Below are positions 6,260-8,846 of a stretch of 8,846 bases of DNA, in pieces. The notes beneath the pieces were generated by a model. The model was not told where the DNA came from. It worked only from the letters and a program-made list of their open reading frames with translations, and made no database searches. The stretch is taken from NCBI GenBank assembly GCA_964538675.1, contig CAZIGM010000066.1:1-8846 (forward strand). The letters run 5' to 3'. The DNA is from CAZIGM01 sp964538675. Lineage in GTDB: Bacteria > Bacillota > Bacilli > Tepidibacillales > Tepidibacillaceae. Within the stretch, counting starts at the first letter, position 1, and every line of letters begins with the position of its first letter. A program made the translations under genes and the position numbers.

Positions 6260-7070
6260 ATTCGATGAATTAAAAACTTCTTGTGATGAAATTATCAAAG
6301 ATATTTATATTAGAGGGATAAATAAGGGATTAAATACAAAATGGCTAGGAAGAAATATTTTATGTTATCAGATTCTTGATTCAACCCAATCAGAGGCACA
6401 CCTTTTAGCAAAAAATGGAGCAGATCATGGAACAGTTATTATTGCTGGAGAACAAAGAAAAGGTAGAGGAAGACTAGGGAGATCTTGGTATTCTGAAAAA
6501 GATAAAGGTGTATGGATTAGTATGATATTACGGCCATCATTTAGTTTTAGAGAAGCTATACAAACAACTCTTTTTACATCAATAGTAATTAATTGTACAT
6601 TAAAAAAAATGTATGGGATTGAAAGCAAAATTAAATGGCCAAATGATATCTATATAAATGACAAGAAATGTGCAGGGATTCTCTGTGAGATTCAAGGGGA
6701 TCAAGAAAAAATCCACTATTTGATAGTAGGTATTGGAATTAATACGCATAAAACTATATACCCAAGTGATATTCAGAATAAAGCAATTTCGATTGAGGAG
6801 GCAGCAAATATTTCTCCTAAAAGATTAGAAATTATATCAGAAATTCTCAACGAATTTGAGAAAGCTTATGATGATTTTATTCGAAACGGGTTTGAATATT
6901 TTTTTGATCAATATATTGAACTGATGTATGGAATAAATAAAAAAATAATGTTAAATAAAGAAATTACAGGGTACATTGTTGGGATTGATAAAGAGGGACA
7001 TCTTCTAGTGAAAGATGACAGTGAACAAATAATTAAAGTATCATCTGGAGAAATCGATTTTTTAAGTTAA
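6249..7070 (+). CDS. birA: Biotin-protein ligase BirA, lacking the DNA-binding domain
   Basis: BirA activates biotin with ATP and attaches it to a lysine of biotin carrier proteins such as acetyl-CoA carboxylase AccB. The catalytic core is complete: DSTQSEAHLLA (44-54), the biotinyl-AMP loop GRGRLGRSW (72-80), KWPNDIYINDKKCAGIL (129-145), VGIGIN (160-165), and the small C-terminal SH3-like domain (about 228-273, ending in a GEIDFL strand). At 273 residues it is some 50-70 shorter than the two-domain B. subtilis BirA (about 325). The protein begins in the region corresponding to the linker after the winged helix, so the helix-turn-helix repressor domain is missing. The start is firm: AAGGAG lies about nine bases upstream, and an in-frame TAA at 6231-6233 closes the frame. 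The product is therefore expected to be a ligase without repressor activity. The gene overlaps cca by 11 bases. Confidence 0.93.
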   Translation: MKHKFDELKTSCDEIIKDIYIRGINKGLNTKWLGRNILCYQILDSTQSEAHLLAKNGADHGTVIIAGEQRKGRGRLGRSWYSEKDKGVWISMILRPSFSFREAIQTTLFTSIVINCTLKKMYGIESKIKWPNDIYINDKKCAGILCEIQGDQEKIHYLIVGIGINTHKTIYPSDIQNKAISIEEAANISPKRLEIISEILNEFEKAYDDFIRNGFEYFFDQYIELMYGINKKIMLNKEITGYIVGIDKEGHLLVKDDSEQIIKVSSGEIDFLS

Positions 7071-7171
7071 TTATATTTAAGTATATTCTTCTTATTTCTA
7101 ACAAAAACTTATAGTACTTTCTAATACAAAGGTAGTTAAATTATCTAGGTTTATTTAAGAAGGAGGATACT
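7071..7171 (+). other. Gap between birA and the large TPR gene
   Basis: These 101 AT-rich bases hold no convincing terminator, promoter or open frame. Some -10-like strings occur (for example TAATAC and TTATAG) but none has a good partner at the right distance. The only firm element is the strong binding site AAGGAGG (7160-7166). It cannot be decided by eye whether the TPR gene is read through from birA. Confidence 0.5.
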
Positions 7172-8602
7172 ATGTTACAAAATCTTTTTCTTGAGATGCA
7201 TCAGACATTAGAACAGTTAAATGAACAGTTTGATGATATAAATAATATTGACGAAGAGTTATCTTTATTAGAGAAGTACTTATCTATAAAAGAAGTAAGT
7301 GAAGAACTTACTGAAGAGATTAATACATTAAATATAAAACTGAACCAATTAGAAAGAGAACATGGTCTTTTTAATTTATTTTCTGAAATAAGTGAAAATT
7401 CATTTTTGCGGGAAGAACAACATAAAGAAACTGATAACGAAGAAGTTGTTATAGAACTTTTTGAAGAGGATTTCTTAACGTTTCAAAAAGGTATAGGATT
7501 TTATGATTTATGGATGCATGATAAAGCTATTGTCTATTTGGAAGATATAATTAAGAAATATCCAGATTTTAATCTTGCTAGGCTTTATACAGCAATGACA
7601 TATCTTAAAAGAAAAGATTATAACAATACAAGGAAAGAAGTATTAACTATTTTTGAATTTTCGGATGACAATATTATTAACTCATTAGCACATAATATTC
7701 TTGGTATTACATATGGTCAACAAGGTGAATATGAGCAAGCAATGTTACATTTCCAACATGCAATTGATTTAAAAGAAGACTGGAAAGAGCCAAAATTCAA
7801 TCTGGGTATTATGTATTATAAATTAAATCAATATACTGAAGCAATTAGTTTATTTGAAGATCTATATAATATCAATTCAAAAGATTGGGAGGCAATGTTA
7901 TATATAGGTAAGTGTTATCAAAAATTAAAGGAATATGATAAAGCCAATTGGTACTTTAATGAGACTTATGCTATTTCTAAAAAACCAATAGTAATTAAAA
8001 AGATAGCTACCTATTATGAAAAGCATAATCAATTACAAAAAGCTATTTATTGGTATAAGAAATGGTTAAATATTGAACCTAAACAGTTGCAAGCCCTATT
8101 AGGGATGGCAAAAAATCTTTGGTTAATGGGTGATAAAAATTCTGGTCTAACCTTGATAAAAAAAGCATTAACACTGGAATCCAATAATTTAGAGATATTA
8201 TTAATATATGCATGGATGTTAACAGATACCAATTGCGATAAAGCTTTAACGGTAATAGATAAAATATCTGTAAATATGGATAAAGATTCTGATATAATAA
8301 GTTCTTATATGATTGCAAGCTTAGCAAGACTTTATTATTTAAATGATGAAAAAAATAAAGCTGATAAATTTTGTGCAATGCTTTTGAATTCAAAGAATAG
8401 CTCTCTTAATTCACTAGGAAATATTGTTTTGGGGCTAATTAATTTAGATGAAAACAAACCTGAACAGGCTTTAAACAATTTTAACAATTTAATTGATAAC
8501 GAAGCTATATTTCCTTACTTAGATTTTTATATTGGTTATAGTCATTATCTACTTGGCAACCTAGAAGCTGCTAAAAATTCATGGGGAAATTTTATTAACT
8601 AA
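7172..8602 (+). CDS. Large TPR-repeat protein with N-terminal coiled-coil
   Basis: The product has 476 residues and is soluble, with no signal peptide or membrane helix. Residues 1-65 are acidic and heptad-rich (LEQLNEQFDDINNIDEELSL and on), probably a coiled-coil. An acidic linker (70-100) follows. From about residue 102 to the end the chain is a TPR-like solenoid of around ten helix pairs. Clear repeats include AHNILGITYGQQGEYEQAML (173-192), PKFNLGIMYYKLNQYTEAIS (207-226), AMLYIGKCYQKLKEYDKANW (241-260) and IATYYEKHNQLQKAIYWYKK (278-297). Later ones are more degenerate (IYAWMLTDTNCDKAL, LGLINLDENKPEQALNNF). TPR solenoids are binding scaffolds, and no catalytic motif is visible. The strong AGGAGG site five bases before ATG 7172 fixes the start, and two TAA codons end it. 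B. subtilis has panB here. It might be related to the TPR protein YpiA (about 423 residues), but similarity was not demonstrated. Confidence 0.9.
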   Translation: MLQNLFLEMHQTLEQLNEQFDDINNIDEELSLLEKYLSIKEVSEELTEEINTLNIKLNQLEREHGLFNLFSEISENSFLREEQHKETDNEEVVIELFEEDFLTFQKGIGFYDLWMHDKAIVYLEDIIKKYPDFNLARLYTAMTYLKRKDYNNTRKEVLTIFEFSDDNIINSLAHNILGITYGQQGEYEQAMLHFQHAIDLKEDWKEPKFNLGIMYYKLNQYTEAISLFEDLYNINSKDWEAMLYIGKCYQKLKEYDKANWYFNETYAISKKPIVIKKIATYYEKHNQLQKAIYWYKKWLNIEPKQLQALLGMAKNLWLMGDKNSGLTLIKKALTLESNNLEILLIYAWMLTDTNCDKALTVIDKISVNMDKDSDIISSYMIASLARLYYLNDEKNKADKFCAMLLNSKNSSLNSLGNIVLGLINLDENKPEQALNNFNNLIDNEAIFPYLDFYIGYSHYLLGNLEAAKNSWGNFIN

Positions 8603-8616
8603 TAAAGCCGAACTTT

Positions 8617-8714
8617 ATTCAGATGGAGTTTTTCACCTAAAGGTATAAGTGCAACTAAGACTTACGCTACGTTTAAACTTGCGTAAATCAAGTTTTCTTT
8701 AACTCCATCTGAAT
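8617..8714. repeat. 98-base element with perfect 14-base terminal inverted repeats
   Basis: ATTCAGATGGAGTT (8617-8630) is exactly complementary to AACTCCATCTGAAT (8701-8714). Inside, ACC/GGT (8635-8637 and 8642-8644) and TTACGC/GCGTAA (8662-8667 and 8681-8686) form nested hairpins. The second of these encloses the palindrome GTTTAAAC. As RNA this gives a branched structure closed by a strong stem. As DNA it resembles a small MITE, although no clear target-site duplication flanks it. Confidence 0.65.
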
Positions 8715-8718
8715 TCTA

Positions 8719-8732
8719 GTACTCAAGAGTAC
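8719..8732. repeat. Short palindrome
   Basis: GTACTC and GAGTAC are complementary around a two-base AA centre. The right half is shared with the 46-base repeat. The second repeat copy keeps GAGTAC but its left half has decayed or lost two bases (TAATTC), so this palindrome is only partly conserved between copies. Confidence 0.55.
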
Positions 8733-8768
8733 AAGTCATGCTAATGTGCTAAAGCACTTAGTCATGCT
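8723..8768. repeat. Structured direct repeat, copy 1
   Basis: This 46-base unit begins TCAAGAGTACAAGTC and is 40/46 identical to copy 2. It folds into a long hairpin from 8734 to 8768: AG, CATG and CTAA pair with TTAG, CATG and CT, then GTGC and GCAC close a TAAA loop, with single T bulges. Half-site AGTCATGCT occurs as a direct repeat at both ends of the hairpin because CATG is self-complementary. Confidence 0.72.
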
Positions 8769-8780
8769 ATGCACACAAGA

Positions 8781-8797
8781 AGTAACCCATGGTTGCT
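8781..8797. repeat. Hairpin between the two structured repeats
   Basis: AGTAACC (8781-8787) pairs with GGTTGCT (8791-8797) around a CAT loop, giving seven pairs including one T-G wobble. It sits in the 32-base stretch between the two repeat copies. Confidence 0.5.
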
Positions 8798-8800
8798 AAT

Positions 8801-8846
8801 TCAAGAGTACAAGTCACGCTATAATGCTAAAGCATTTAGTCGTGCT
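8801..8846. repeat. Structured direct repeat, copy 2 (at window edge)
   Basis: This is the second 46-base unit, 78 bases downstream of copy 1 in register. Relative to copy 1 it changes T to C and A to G at the two partners of an outer-stem pair, and G to A and C to T at the two partners of the top-stem pair. It also swaps AT to TA at a bulge. The hairpin is therefore kept: CACG pairs with CGTG, and ATGC pairs with GCAT around the same TAAA loop. It ends exactly at the window edge, so more units may follow. Confidence 0.72.

Larger units (their letters stand above)
8603..8846. repeat. Non-coding block of consecutive hairpins and direct repeats
   Basis: This 244-base tail has no supported reading frame and is visibly less AT-rich than its surroundings. 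In order it contains a 98-base element with a 14-base inverted repeat (8617-8714), a short palindrome (8719-8732), a structured repeat copy (8723-8768), another hairpin (8781-8797) and a second repeat copy (8801-8846) that reaches the window edge. No hairpin is followed by a T-run, so none is an ordinary terminator for the upstream TPR gene. The block looks like a non-coding RNA or non-autonomous mobile element and probably continues beyond the window. Confidence 0.7.

Noticed and set aside
8047..8393. Two overlapping minus-strand open frames within the large TPR gene
   Set aside because: Both lie opposite a continuous TPR solenoid and overlap each other in different frames. They have no recognisable domains and are shadows.
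8723..8846. CRISPR array: 46-base repeat, 32-base spacer, internal dyad
   Set aside because: The geometry is CRISPR-like, but only two units are visible, they differ at six of 46 positions, the spacer is itself a hairpin, and no cas gene is present. Adjacent CRISPR repeats are normally near-identical. Downstream sequence would settle it.
8734..8846. Integron attC sites
   Set aside because: Imperfect palindromes with bulges resemble attC, but no convincing pair of GTTRRRY/RYYYAAC core sites in the right layout was found, and the neighbouring genes are chromosomal core genes.

Overview
The window is AT-rich DNA (roughly 30% GC by eye) carrying nine complete protein genes, a scrap of a tenth at the left edge, and a non-coding block of hairpins at the right edge. 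All genes except one read rightwards. The core set and order (ypiB/reoY, ypjA, ypjB, a YitT-family ypjC-like gene, dapB, mgsA, cca, birA) match the ypiA-to-birA region of Bacillus subtilis. This points to an endospore-forming member of Bacillota close to Bacillales. The ypjB gene in particular supports a spore former.

Layout. Bases 1-51 look like the tail of an upstream gene. ypiB (67-609) follows and ends at a clear intrinsic terminator (621-645). ypjA (763-1392) and ypjB (1434-2234) form a pair of membrane-protein genes joined by a hairpin that buries the ypjB ribosome binding site. A YitT-family membrane protein gene (2251-3093) faces them on the minus strand, with a short AT-rich dyad between the two stop codons. 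Across the divergent gap (3094-3251), a second transcription unit runs rightwards: a small TPR protein, dapB (lysine/diaminopimelate synthesis), mgsA (methylglyoxal synthase), cca (tRNA CCA end) and birA (biotin ligase). It has overlapping or close junctions, as expected for an operon. After a 101-base gap comes a large TPR-repeat protein (7172-8602). The last 244 bases hold no gene but are packed with inverted and direct repeats.

Compared with B. subtilis (gene order from memory), several genes are missing from the skeleton: ypiF and qcrABC (menaquinol:cytochrome c reductase) between ypiB and ypjA, mazG/ypjD before dapB, bshB1-bshA (bacillithiol) between mgsA and cca, and panBCD after birA. 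TPR genes sit in the mazG and pan positions. BirA is the short form without the N-terminal DNA-binding domain. Together this suggests a lineage with altered respiration and redox chemistry, perhaps an anaerobic or microaerophilic Bacillales relative. That is inference, since the missing genes could lie elsewhere.

The strongest unexplained signal is at the right edge. Two 46-base repeat copies (8723-8768 and 8801-8846) differ at six positions, and every difference preserves a predicted hairpin. Next to them is a 98-base element bounded by a perfect 14-base inverted repeat. This looks like a structured, selected, possibly mobile non-coding element that continues past the window.
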